From CAWDVK01 sp963805715 (GTDB taxonomy: Bacteria; Actinomycetota; Actinomycetes; Streptosporangiales; Streptosporangiaceae): a stretch of 64,000 nt of DNA. Numbering within the stretch: the stretch's first letter is position 1; every line of letters starts with the position of its first letter. Both the position numbers and the translations under genes were made by a program. Of the stretch, positions 24,329 through 31,537 are shown piece by piece. The notes beneath the pieces are model-generated. The model was given only the letters and a program-made list of their open reading frames with translations. It was not told the DNA's origin and searched no databases. The stretch lies in NCBI GenBank assembly GCA_963805715.1, contig CAWDVK010000018.1:225429-289428 (forward strand), written 5' to 3'.

Positions 24329-24830
24329 GGCCGCCCGCTGCCAGCGCCGCCGCGACGTCACGCTCCACCGCCGCGGCCAGCGCGCCGATGGCGGCGGCCA
24401 CGACCGGAGTCAGCTGGTGGCCATGTCCCACGTCGGCCGCCTCGACGGCATGCACGATCAGCCGCCCCGGCATCCGGCCCAGCGCGGTGGCCAGGCCGAT
24501 CGCCTGGGCCAGCCCGAGGCCATGCGAGCTGACCGGCCGCTCCTGCGGCCAGCCGGACTGACCGGGCACGATCCGGTGCAGGCGGCCGGCGCCGCTGCCG
24601 TCGCCGAGCATGATGTCCACCACCATCGCCACGTCGGCGCCGGTCCAGGCCTCGATCAGGGCAGCCGGCTCGCCGTCGCTGACCAGCAGCCCGACGCCAG
24701 GCGGAAGCCGCCCGGACAGCCGCGCCACTACCTCGGGGCCCGCGCCGTCGTCGCGGCGGAACTGGTTGCCGACGCCGATCACCACGATCCGGCAGCCGCC
24801 GGACCCGGCGGCCGGCCCGGCGGCGGTCAC
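24318..24830 (-). CDS. Hydrogenase maturation protease (HycI/HyaD family)
   Basis: 170 residues from a GTG at 24830 that overlaps the large-subunit stop (GTGA). The fold starts VVIGVGNQFRRDDGAGPEV, the family motif with the metal-binding acidic residue in DDGAG. A second acidic site lies in VVDIMLGDG and the histidine is in SSHGLGLAQA. It removes the C-terminal tail of the [NiFe] large subunit after nickel insertion. Its direct coupling to that gene supports this assignment. No hypA-F genes for cofactor synthesis are in the window. The far end overlaps the convergent XRE-PNPOx gene by 11 bases. Confidence 0.88.
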   Translation of the reverse strand: MTAAGPAAGSGGCRIVVIGVGNQFRRDDGAGPEVVARLSGRLPPGVGLLVSDGEPAALIEAWTGADVAMVVDIMLGDGSGAGRLHRIVPGQSGWPQERPVSSHGLGLAQAIGLATALGRMPGRLIVHAVEAADVGHGHQLTPVVAAAIGALAAAVERDVAAALAAGGPIR

Positions 24831-26122
24831 GCCCGGTCCACCCGCATGGTCAGGAAGTGGGCCGCGCACGAGATGCACGGATCGTAGTTGCGGATCGCCT
24901 GCTCGCACTGACGGGTCAGCTGCTCGTCGCCCAGGTCCAGCCGGGCGGCCACGAACCGGCGCAGGTCATCCTCGATGGCGCCCTGGTTCTGCGACGTTGG
25001 CGGGACGATGCGCGCGCTGGCGATGCTGCCGTCGGCGCCGATCTGGTACCGGTGGTACAGCACGCCGCGGGGCGCCTCGGTCACGCCGTGGCCGGTGGCC
25101 GCGACGGCTGGCACCGGGATCGCCGGCGCGGGCGGCGGCTGGTAGGACCCGATCAGCGCCAGCGCCTCCTCGATCGCGACGACCATCTCCACGGCCCGGA
25201 TGACGATGCTGCGGAACGGGTTGCGGCAGGTCGCGTCCAGGCCGGCCGCGCTGGCCGCCCGGGCGGCCAGCGGCGTGAGCCAGGCTGAGTTCAGCGCGAA
25301 ACGGGCCATCGGCCCCGTCAAGTGCCGCTGGCCGGCCAGCCGCGCGTGCAGCGCCGTGGAGTGCGGCACCTGCTCCTCGACCACGTGCTCGTCGAAGTCA
25401 GCCGCGCCGAAGGCCAGGCCGCTGCTGGTCACCAGCGTGCCCTGGTCGATCGGGTAACGGCCCGGCTGCTGCAGCGAGAGCAGCTCGTGCTCGCAGCTGA
25501 ATTCGGGGAATTCGAAACCGGATACCCAGCGCACTGTCTCCACCGCCAGGTCCAGTGCGCCGCGCAGCTGCTCGGCGAGCGGGGCCAGCTCACCGCGGGC
25601 GGGCACCCGGTAGAAGCCGCCGACCCGCACGTTCACCGGATGCACGGCCCGGCCGCCGATGGCCGTCATGACGGCGTTGCCGGCCTTCCGCAGCGCGAGC
25701 GCGCGCTCCACCACGTCGCGGTGATCGCCGGCCATCTCCACGATGCCCGGATAGCCGAGAAAATCCGGCGCGTGCAGCATGTAGATGTGCAGCGCGTGGC
25801 TGGAAATCCATTCCCCGCAGTACAGCAGCCGGCGCAGGTCGGCCAGGGCTCCGTCCACCCGGACCCCGCAGGCGGCCTCGATGGCCAGGCAGGCGCTCAT
25901 CTGGTAGGCGACCGGGCAGATGCCGCAGATCCGGGCGGTGATGTCCGGCGGCTCGGTATAGCCGCGACCGCGCAGGAACGCCTCGAAGAACCGCGGCGGC
26001 TCGTAGATCTCGAGCCGGACGTCGGCCACCTCATCCCCGCTGAGCCGGACGTACATGGACCCGGCCCCCTCGACCCTGGCCAGCCCGGTGACCGCCAGGG
26101 TCCTGTCCCGCTGATGTGTCAT
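24827..26122 (-). CDS. hydA: Group 3b [NiFe] hydrogenase large (alpha) subunit
   Basis: 431 residues. The N-terminal L1 motif RICGICPVAYQ and the C-terminal L2 motif DPCISCAAH supply the four cysteines of the [NiFe] site. The protein ends 13 residues after the L2 histidine (FLTMRVDRA being the last nine), a tail that the coupled protease should cleave. Length and motifs fit cytoplasmic bidirectional group 3b enzymes. It is unusual that it lies about 8 kb from the other hydrogenase subunit genes (13519-16979) and on the opposite strand, with the 2-oxoacid oxidoreductase operon between them. It is presumed to pair with them because no other small subunit is in the window. Confidence 0.92.
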   Translation of the reverse strand: MTHQRDRTLAVTGLARVEGAGSMYVRLSGDEVADVRLEIYEPPRFFEAFLRGRGYTEPPDITARICGICPVAYQMSACLAIEAACGVRVDGALADLRRLLYCGEWISSHALHIYMLHAPDFLGYPGIVEMAGDHRDVVERALALRKAGNAVMTAIGGRAVHPVNVRVGGFYRVPARGELAPLAEQLRGALDLAVETVRWVSGFEFPEFSCEHELLSLQQPGRYPIDQGTLVTSSGLAFGAADFDEHVVEEQVPHSTALHARLAGQRHLTGPMARFALNSAWLTPLAARAASAAGLDATCRNPFRSIVIRAVEMVVAIEEALALIGSYQPPPAPAIPVPAVAATGHGVTEAPRGVLYHRYQIGADGSIASARIVPPTSQNQGAIEDDLRRFVAARLDLGDEQLTRQCEQAIRNYDPCISCAAHFLTMRVDRA

Positions 26123-26157
26123 CCGCGCCTTTCTCGCCGGGCGCGCCCCGTGTCGCC

Positions 26158-26195
26158 CGTGTTGCTGAGCCCGGCCGTGTTGCTGAGCCCGGCCA
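26158..26195. repeat. 18-base direct repeat (two copies) upstream of the hydrogenase large subunit
   Basis: GTGTTGCTGAGCCCGGCC occurs twice in a row in the 95-base gap between the CBS-BON gene and the large-subunit gene. No box is seen in this gap, so the large subunit may be transcribed with the CBS-BON gene upstream of it. Confidence 0.75.
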
Positions 26196-26217
26196 CCCGC
26201 CCCTGGGCGCGGCGAGG

Positions 26218-27051
26218 CTACGCCTCCACCCGGTGGCCAGCCAGCTCGCTGGTCACGCTCACCACGCCGTCCACATCCGAGGCGAGCCGGACGGCGGCCG
26301 CGGCCTGGTCCGGCTCGGTGAGCGCGCCCGCCAGCGTGACCACGCCATCATGGACCGATACGGAGACCGCCTGGGGGTCTTCCAGCAAGACGGAGGTGAG
26401 GACCGCGGCCACGTCTGCGGCGATATCGTCATCCGGGCGGACGAAAACGCTGAGCAAGTCGCGGCGGCTGACGATGCCCATCAGCTTGCCTGAGGTGTCC
26501 ACGACCGGCAGCCGCCTGATGTGGTGACCGTTCATCAGCCTGGCGGCCACCCCGAGCGGCGCGTCCGGATGGATCGTGATCGGCGGCGCGCTCATCAGCT
26601 CGGCTGCGGTCTCGCCCTCCGCCTGGAGCCGCTCGTGGTGGCTGCGGTGCGGCAGGCCGGTGCCGAGCCGCCCGAGATTGCGCTCCTGCTTGCGGAGCAC
26701 GTCGGCCTCCGACACCATGCCGAGTACCTTGCGGTGCTCGGACAGCACGGGCAGGCCGCTCAGCCCGCGCTCGCTCATCAGCTGGGCTATCTGCTTCAGC
26801 GTGGCCGTGGTCCCGACGGTGACGACATCGGCGGACATGACATCGCGGACGCGCCAGCGGTGCCCGCGGCGGAAGTGCCGGTGCCTGGCGGCATCGGGGT
26901 GCTCCGGCTCATGCCTGTGCCCGTCTGCCTCGGTCACCGACTCGACCGCCCTGGCCACGTCGGCGGCCGTTCCGTGACCGTGCAGCGACTGGTAGTACGT
27001 CGCCCCGAGGTGCCGGAGCATGGTGTCGAAGTAGTGCTCGCTGCGGCTCAT
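26218..27051 (-). CDS. CBS-pair and BON domain protein
   Basis: 277 residues from the ATG at 27051 (GGAG six bases before). A histidine-rich N-terminal region (about 25-65; HRHEPEHPDAARHRHFRRGH) precedes two CBS motifs (about 68-125 and 145-200) and a BON domain (about 210-275). The same CBS-CBS-BON layout is present at 5975-6616, but here the N-terminal extension and the His cluster are extra. The CBS pair probably senses a nucleotide; the BON domain may bind a membrane or partner. It is divergent from a UspA gene, and three boxes lie in between. The hydrogenase large subunit lies 95 bases downstream on the same strand. Confidence 0.85.
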   Translation of the reverse strand: MSRSEHYFDTMLRHLGATYYQSLHGHGTAADVARAVESVTEADGHRHEPEHPDAARHRHFRRGHRWRVRDVMSADVVTVGTTATLKQIAQLMSERGLSGLPVLSEHRKVLGMVSEADVLRKQERNLGRLGTGLPHRSHHERLQAEGETAAELMSAPPITIHPDAPLGVAARLMNGHHIRRLPVVDTSGKLMGIVSRRDLLSVFVRPDDDIAADVAAVLTSVLLEDPQAVSVSVHDGVVTLAGALTEPDQAAAAVRLASDVDGVVSVTSELAGHRVEA

Positions 27052-27161
27052 GATCACTCCCAGCGGTGCGTCGAGCTGGCTGCAGCACATCGCTCGCCAG
27101 CGCTACCCCCATGACATCACGCGGGCGGCCATGATCGTCACTGCCGAACGGGGTCCGTGCA

Positions 27162-27177
27162 GGGGACCTTCGGCCCT
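27162..27177. promoter_or_regulatory. DosR/DevR-like box (GGGGACCTTCGGCCCT)
   Basis: High-quality copy in the divergent region between CBS-BON and UspA, 111 bases upstream of the CBS-BON start. Confidence 0.7.
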
Positions 27178-27199
27178 GCCAGCGGCCCGCCGGCCGCCA

Positions 27200-27212
27200 G
27201 GGACTATTCGCC
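27200..27212. promoter_or_regulatory. DosR-like half box (GGGACTATTCGCC)
   Basis: Weaker copy lying between the two strong boxes of this divergent region. Confidence 0.35.
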
Positions 27213-27220
27213 GCGGCGGC

Positions 27221-27236
27221 GGGGACTTTCGGCCCT
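27221..27236. promoter_or_regulatory. DosR/DevR-like box (GGGGACTTTCGGCCCT)
   Basis: Strong copy 80 bases upstream of the UspA start at 27316; identical over its last 15 bases to the copy at 28401-28415. Confidence 0.7.
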
Positions 27237-27315
27237 GAACCGCCTGATCCGGGGCGCAGATCCTGATCTGGGGAGCCAAATTGACCATCCTCGCTGTCGA
27301 GGAGAGCGACAAGCC

Positions 27316-27792
27316 ATGAAGAAGACCATCCTGCTGGCCGTCGACGCCAAGCATCACGTCCCGGCAGCTACCGAGCTGACCCGCGAGCTGAGCCATGACA
27401 CTGGCGACAGGGTCATCGTTTTGCATGTGCATGAGTTCGCCGTCGGCCGGTTCGGCCGGCTGCAGGTTGACTGCCCGGAAGGCGAGGGCGAGCGCCTCGT
27501 CGCCGAGATCGTGGCCGACCTGAAGAGCTCAGGCATCGCCGCGGAGGCGGTCATCGCTGAAACCCGCATCGGCCACATCGCGAAGGCCGTGCTCGATACG
27601 GCCGAGCAGCACGGTGCGCGGCTGGTCGTGCTGGGGTCCAGCGGCCGCAGCGACATGCCGCACCTGCCGTTCGGCAGCGTGTCGCACCGGCTGCTGCACC
27701 TGGCCAGCCTGCCGGTGCTGATCGTGCCCAGGCAGCTGACCGTGCAGGAGAAGGCTTACCGCACGGCCGCCGAGCAGGTCGCCCCGGCCTGA
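27316..27792 (+). CDS. Universal stress protein (UspA family)
   Basis: 158 residues from the ATG at 27316. It opens MKKTILLAVDAKHH, so the usual DGS after the first strand is changed to DAK, while the C-terminal ATP site GSSGRSDMPHLPFGS is intact. A tail of about 20 residues follows the domain. It is more distant from the other Usps of the window. Likely an ATP-binding stress protein of the dormancy set, controlled by the boxes at 27162-27236. Confidence 0.88.
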   Translation: MKKTILLAVDAKHHVPAATELTRELSHDTGDRVIVLHVHEFAVGRFGRLQVDCPEGEGERLVAEIVADLKSSGIAAEAVIAETRIGHIAKAVLDTAEQHGARLVVLGSSGRSDMPHLPFGSVSHRLLHLASLPVLIVPRQLTVQEKAYRTAAEQVAPA

Positions 27793-27839
27793 GCCTGGCT
27801 GGCGGGTCAGGAGGGAGCGGGCTGCTCCCCGGCTGCGGG

Positions 27840-28301
27840 CTAGCCGTGGTGATGGCCGGCCGGCCGGATGACGGTGACAGGACAATGGGCGTGATGCACG
27901 CAGTAGGTGCTGACCGAGCCGAGCAGCGCGTCCGCGAACCCGCCGTAGCCGCGGCTGCCGACCACCAGCAGCTGAGCGCCGGCCGATGCGTCGACCAGGA
28001 CCTGGGCCGCGTTCCCCTGGGCTACCCGGGTCCGGAGCGCGGCCGGCCGGTCGGCTCCGAGTACCTCCTCGACAGACTGGCTGAGCGCCTGCTCGGCAGC
28101 AGCGCCGAAGTCGAATTCCTGCGGGCCTGGCGCCCAGCCGTAGAAGACCGGGTAGTGCCAGGCGATGATCACCTCCAGCGCGGCTCCGGAGAGCCGGGCC
28201 TGCCGGGCAGCCCAGCGCAGCGCAGTCCTGGAGTTAGCTGACCCGTCGACCCCGACCACGATCCGGGCCTGCTCGCCATCGCCGCTGCCTGACTGGCTCA
28301 T
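27840..28301 (-). CDS. Universal stress protein (UspA family)
   Basis: 153 residues. RIVVGVDGSANSRTALRWA opens the fold and GSRGYGGFADALLGS completes the ATP-binding signature. The C-terminus is histidine-rich (HHAHCP, GHHHG). It is convergent with the preceding UspA gene and divergent from the next one. The strong box at 28401-28415 is 100 bases upstream. The role is presumably ATP-dependent stress adaptation in dormancy. Confidence 0.9.
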   Translation of the reverse strand: MSQSGSGDGEQARIVVGVDGSANSRTALRWAARQARLSGAALEVIIAWHYPVFYGWAPGPQEFDFGAAAEQALSQSVEEVLGADRPAALRTRVAQGNAAQVLVDASAGAQLLVVGSRGYGGFADALLGSVSTYCVHHAHCPVTVIRPAGHHHG

Positions 28302-28400
28302 CTCTCTCCTTGTCCGTGCTCTCAGTCGCCTGGCGCCGCCATCAGGCTGATTCTGGCACGCACGTCGTCGTCAGGCCTTCCTGGGCGCCCCGGCCCTCCA

Positions 28401-28415
28401 GGGACTTTCGGCCCT
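28401..28415. promoter_or_regulatory. DosR/DevR-like box (GGGACTTTCGGCCCT)
   Basis: Copy between two divergent UspA genes, 61 bases from the plus-strand start and 100 from the minus-strand start. Confidence 0.7.
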
Positions 28416-28475
28416 GCCCGGCAGCGAGCCACAGCGGGACAGTAGCGCCAGGAGCCCTCAGGTCAGGAGGCCGTC

Positions 28476-29036
28476 GTGAATGAGAGCGGTCAGTCACGCG
28501 TGGTCGTCGGCGTCAGCGGATCCCTGGCCTCGAAGGCAGCGCTCCAGTGGGCGGCCGCTGAGGCGGCGCTGCGCGGGGCGACCCTGCACGTAGTCCGGGC
28601 CTGGGAACCGGCCCGCCGCACCGCGCCGTACGCGGTCGCGGGCGCGCGGCTGACCGGGACCGAGGACCGGGACGCGGTCAGGGACGGGCTCGCGGCCACC
28701 ATGCTGGCAGCATTCGGGCCGGTCACGCCCGATGGGGTCACCGCGGAACTGGCCGAGGGAGCGCCGGAGCGCGTGATCGTCTCCCGGTCCGCTGACGCGG
28801 ATCTGCTCGTGCTCGGATCCAGCCCGGCCAGCTACGGTGACGACCAGCCCGGATCGGTCGTCCGGGCCTGCCTGAAGCTGGCGCTGTGCCCGGTCGTGGT
28901 GATCGGCATCGCGCACAGCGCCGCGCTGGCCGCCCCGGCCGCGGCACCGGTCGCGGCGGGCCGGGAGCACGCCGGCGCTGGCGCCCGGCACCAGCGGCGG
29001 CATGCCGGCCTGGCCGGCCGCGTCAGCAGCCGCTAG
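28476..29036 (+). CDS. UspA-like protein with degenerate ATP site
   Basis: 186 residues from a GTG at 28476. It opens RVVVGVSGSLASKAALQWA; the aspartate that normally contacts ATP in VDGS is replaced by serine. The C-terminal loop reads GSSPASYGDDQPGS, which lacks the second glycine and is one residue short. It probably binds ATP poorly or not at all. The last 45 residues are an Ala/Gly/His/Arg-rich tail. It is the most divergent Usp of the island. Confidence 0.82.
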   Translation: MNESGQSRVVVGVSGSLASKAALQWAAAEAALRGATLHVVRAWEPARRTAPYAVAGARLTGTEDRDAVRDGLAATMLAAFGPVTPDGVTAELAEGAPERVIVSRSADADLLVLGSSPASYGDDQPGSVVRACLKLALCPVVVIGIAHSAALAAPAAAPVAAGREHAGAGARHQRRHAGLAGRVSSR

Positions 29037-29054
29037 CGTACGGCCCTGCCATCC

Positions 29055-29069
29055 GGGACCTTCGCCCCT
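29055..29069. promoter_or_regulatory. DosR/DevR-like box (GGGACCTTCGCCCCT)
   Basis: Copy just after the divergent Usp gene and 100 bases before the DUF1918 gene. Confidence 0.6.
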
Positions 29070-29168
29070 GAGTAGCCGCCCGCGCGCTGCCGAAGGCTGA
29101 GCTGACAGGACCTGAACGGGTCCGACTGCCGGAAGTGGCGCCAGGGGGATGCCACGGGGAGGCACGTG

Positions 29169-29384
29169 ATGAGGGCTCAGATAGGCGATCGGCTGGTCCC
29201 GGATAGCGACAGCGACCGGGTCGGCGTGGTCATCGGGCTGCGCAACGCGGACGGCTCGCCGCCGTACGTCGTGAAATGGCTGAACACCGGCCACATAGCC
29301 ATGGTCTTCCCTGGGCCATACGCGCGAATTCTGCCGGCCAGCCCGGCGCCGGGCACGGCCGCGTCCGCCGGAGTACCCCAATAG
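29169..29384 (+). CDS. DUF1918 family small protein
   Basis: 71 residues from the ATG at 29169 (a GTG three bases earlier is also possible; GGGGAGG precedes). MRAQIGDRLV, the PPYVVKW core and the FPGPYARI ending define DUF1918, a small SH3-like beta-barrel common in actinobacteria and of unknown function. The strong box 100 bases upstream places it with the dormancy genes. Confidence 0.85.
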   Translation: MRAQIGDRLVPDSDSDRVGVVIGLRNADGSPPYVVKWLNTGHIAMVFPGPYARILPASPAPGTAASAGVPQ

Positions 29385-29682
29385 AGATCATCAATTAACG
29401 ATCATCGCGGGGCCGCTCCGATCGGGCCCGCGGGTTCCGGCCGCCAGGACGGCCTGGCCGCCGGGACGACACGGAACCGGGGTCCGGGGGGCAGCCGGTC
29501 GCGGGATGGTGTTTAATGGGTAGTGGTTGTAGTCGAAATTCGTGTACGTGTTACCGCGCGCCTGCGAAATTCTGACACGCGGGCGCCGTGAGCATTCAAA
29601 GCCAGGCATTTCAGGCAGGCGGTCGCGCCAACCCGGGTTGCACATACGTGGATCCCGAAGATCGTACTAGCAGGAGAAGAAA
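29385..29682. other. Long leader region of cspA
   Basis: This 298-base gap is unusually AT-rich around 29505-29570 for this genome, which suggests the promoter and a long structured 5' leader typical of cold-shock genes. No gene is supported. I cannot place -10/-35 boxes with certainty. Confidence 0.45.
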
Positions 29683-29886
29683 ATGCCTCAAGGCACCGTG
29701 AAGTGGTTCAACGCTGACAAGGGCTTTGGTTTCATCGCCCCGGACGACGGCACGGCCGACGTCTTCGTTCACCACTCCGCGATTCAGGCTGACGGCTACC
29801 GCAGCCTCCAGGAGAACCAGCGCGTCGAGTTCACGGCGGGCCAGGGCCAGAAGGGCCCGCAGGCCGAGCAGGTTATCCCGCTCTAG
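29683..29886 (+). CDS. cspA: CspA-family cold-shock protein
   Basis: 67 residues, the standard length of a single cold-shock domain. RNP1 (KGFGFI) and RNP2 (VFVHHS) are both present. It binds single-stranded RNA/DNA and acts as an RNA chaperone or antiterminator. The ribosome binding site AGGAGAAG is strong. A long leader lies upstream and a clear hairpin terminator follows 19 bases after the stop. Confidence 0.95.
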   Translation: MPQGTVKWFNADKGFGFIAPDDGTADVFVHHSAIQADGYRSLQENQRVEFTAGQGQKGPQAEQVIPL

Positions 29887-30209
29887 ACCTCATCACTCTC
29901 AGCTGTCAGGCCCGGCGCTTCAGCGCCGGGCCTGACGGCTTTCCCGGCCGGCGCCGAGCGCCACCCGCGGACGGACCAGCGGGACAGGGCGGACAGGACC
30001 GAGCCCAAGCTCGCCGCTGAGCCGACCGAGAGCACCGAGGCCAGCGAGCCGGCCGAGCCGATCGACAGGATCGATCCCGCCGAGCCGATCGACAGGATGG
30101 ACCCGGCCGAGCCGATCGACAGGATCGAGCCGGCCGAGCCGATCGACAGGATGGACCCGGCCGAGCCGGCCGATCGCGGTGAGCGCTGGCTGTGTCGCAT
30201 GGTCATCAT
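29883..30209 (-). CDS. Small protein with GSAGSILSI nine-residue repeats (putative)
   Basis: 108 residues if it starts at the ATG at 30209, which has AAGGAG 11 bases before. The centre consists of about five copies of GSAGSILSI followed by GSLASVLSV and SLGSVLSALSRW, giving a glycine/serine/isoleucine repeat. I recall similar small repeat proteins as common hypothetical proteins in actinobacteria, but cannot check this. Against the call: the frame ends inside the cspA stop and crosses the cspA terminator hairpin. The plus strand of the same repeat is also open. Function unknown. Confidence 0.45.
   Translation of the reverse strand: MMTMRHSQRSPRSAGSAGSILSIGSAGSILSIGSAGSILSIGSAGSILSIGSAGSLASVLSVGSAASLGSVLSALSRWSVRGWRSAPAGKAVRPGAEAPGLTAESDEV
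29905..29936 (+). terminator. Hairpin terminator after cspA
   Basis: Perfect 14-base stem GTCAGGCCCGGCGC (29905-29918) with GCGCCGGGCCTGAC (29923-29936) and a TTCA tetraloop, followed by GGCTTTCCC. Confidence 0.85.
30052..30178. repeat. 27-base tandem repeat, four and a half units
   Basis: Units start at 30052, 30079, 30106 and 30133 (GCCGAGCCGATCGACAGGAT plus seven variable bases), with a partial fifth from 30160. Read on the minus strand each unit encodes GSAGSILSI. Confidence 0.92.
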
Positions 30210-30339
30210 TCTGGCAGCCGCTCCTTCTGGCCGCGCGCGGCCGCTCGCGGCGAGAGCGCATCGCTGCGATGAGCGGCCGGGCTCCCTGGCTTCCCGGCCG
30301 GGCTGGTCAGCGCCCAGTGTCAACCTCGGGCAGCCGCTG

Positions 30340-30654
30340 CCGGGCGACGGGCGGGTCGATGCTCTCGATCCGGGCCGCCTGCGCGATGCGAGCCTCCGGC
30401 GGGCCGAACAGGCGCACGCGCAGCACACCGGCCCCGACGGCCGGGTGCTGCAGGACCAGGAAGTCGCGGACGTGACGGCCTTCGCCCGCACCGGCGACCC
30501 GAGCGCCGCCGACACGCTCCTATGGCCGGAGTTCAACTCCTCCGGCGAGGTCATGTCGCTGAACGTCGGCGGGGACAGCCAGGTCGGGACCTCCGGGCAG
30601 ATAGCTCTCGACCACCACTGCGGGTTCTGGGACCAGATCGCGCCCCGGCCGTAA
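30340..30654 (+). pseudogene. C-terminal remnant of a type B carboxylesterase
   Basis: The last 60 or so residues of a plus-strand frame (FARTGDPSAADTLLWPEF ... SQVGTSGQIALDHHCGFWD) match the C-terminal end of type B carboxylesterases, where a W-x-x-FARTGDP segment precedes the final HxCxFWD. The whole alpha/beta-hydrolase core with the catalytic serine is absent. The frame upstream is filled by unrelated sequence and the 27-base repeat. I read it as a decayed fragment; the left border is approximate. Confidence 0.6.
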
Positions 30655-30692
30655 ATCAGGTGCCCGGCTTACCCGCGCCGCCGGAACGCGCG

Positions 30693-31217
30693 CTAGACCC
30701 AGCCGTCCCCTGCTGGCCGGCCATCGGTCGAGAACAGGGCCCAGACAACCTTGCCCCGGTCACGGCGAACGGTGCAGCCCCACTTGTCGCTGAGCGCGCT
30801 GATCACGCGCAGCCCGCGGCCGTGCTCGGCCAGGTACCCGGCTTCCGCCAGGACCGGGACGCTGACGCTCGGATCCGAGACCGCGCAGATCACCCAGGGG
30901 CCTGGATGCAGCAGCCCGAGGCGGATCGGCCAGCCCGGCGGCGGGTCGGCCGGGTCGCGCTGCGCGTGCCGCAGGGCGTTGGTCAGCAGCTCGGATACGA
31001 CGACCGAGACATCGTCGGAGCGCTCGGCCAGGTCCCAGCGCTGGAGCGTAGCCACGGTGAACCCGCGGGCCGCGGCGATCGAGCTGCCGTCGGCCGTCGG
31101 CGTACTGGTGGCAATCCGCGGGAAGCAGGCCCAGCCCGGCGGAACAGGATCAGGCAGCAGCCGTGTGCCCGCCGCGCCGGCCAGCTCGGGCGCCAACGTC
31201 AGCCAGTGCCAGTTCAC
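30693..31217 (-). CDS. RsbW/SpoIIAB-like ATP-binding protein (HATPase_c_2)
   Basis: 174 residues. SELLTNALRHA is the N box, and CAVSDPS with EHGRGLRVISALSDKWGC form the G boxes of the anti-sigma-factor type GHKL ATPase. Such stand-alone proteins are very common in actinobacteria and act as anti-sigma factors or serine kinases on anti-anti-sigma factors. The partner is not nearby. A GTG at 31217 begins the frame. The divergent region to the methyltransferase gene holds a cluster of TGCA palindromes. Confidence 0.85.
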   Translation of the reverse strand: MNWHWLTLAPELAGAAGTRLLPDPVPPGWACFPRIATSTPTADGSSIAAARGFTVATLQRWDLAERSDDVSVVVSELLTNALRHAQRDPADPPPGWPIRLGLLHPGPWVICAVSDPSVSVPVLAEAGYLAEHGRGLRVISALSDKWGCTVRRDRGKVVWALFSTDGRPAGDGWV

Positions 31218-31537
31218 CGCGGTTGCGCTTGCCGTGCCGTCCGCCAGGCGTAATGAGTTCAGAGGTCATCGCCTTCCGAGCGGCTTCGTCTGACACGGGT
31301 CATGCTGGCCTGTTCCATTTTGCATGATGCACATCGACCGTGCAAGCATCCTCTGCACAAGTCATTTGCACGTGCACCAGCTTATGGAAGTAACGGGCGG
31401 CCAGGAAAGGCCTGGCGTCATCGCACGGTGATATCGTCCTGGCTGTTCCGCCAGTGCCCGCGCCCGGCGCCGGCCGACCTCGGCACCAGGTGGTGATGCC
31501 GCCGAAGGGACGCCCGTGATGTGCGAAAGGAGCACCA
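31218..31537. other. Divergent intergenic region with TGCA palindromes
   Basis: 320 bases between the RsbW-like gene and the DUF574 gene. It holds TGCATGATGCA (31321-31331), GTGCAAGCATC, TCTGCACAAG and TGCACGTGCA (31367-31376), all within 56 bases. These look like operator sites for an unknown regulator. No gene is supported. Confidence 0.5.
31321..31376. promoter_or_regulatory. Clustered TGCA-type inverted repeats (putative operators)
   Basis: The outer sites TGCATGATGCA (31321-31331) and TGCACGTGCA (31367-31376) are perfect palindromes. Two GTGCA/TGCAC half sites lie between them. Regulator unknown. Confidence 0.5.
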
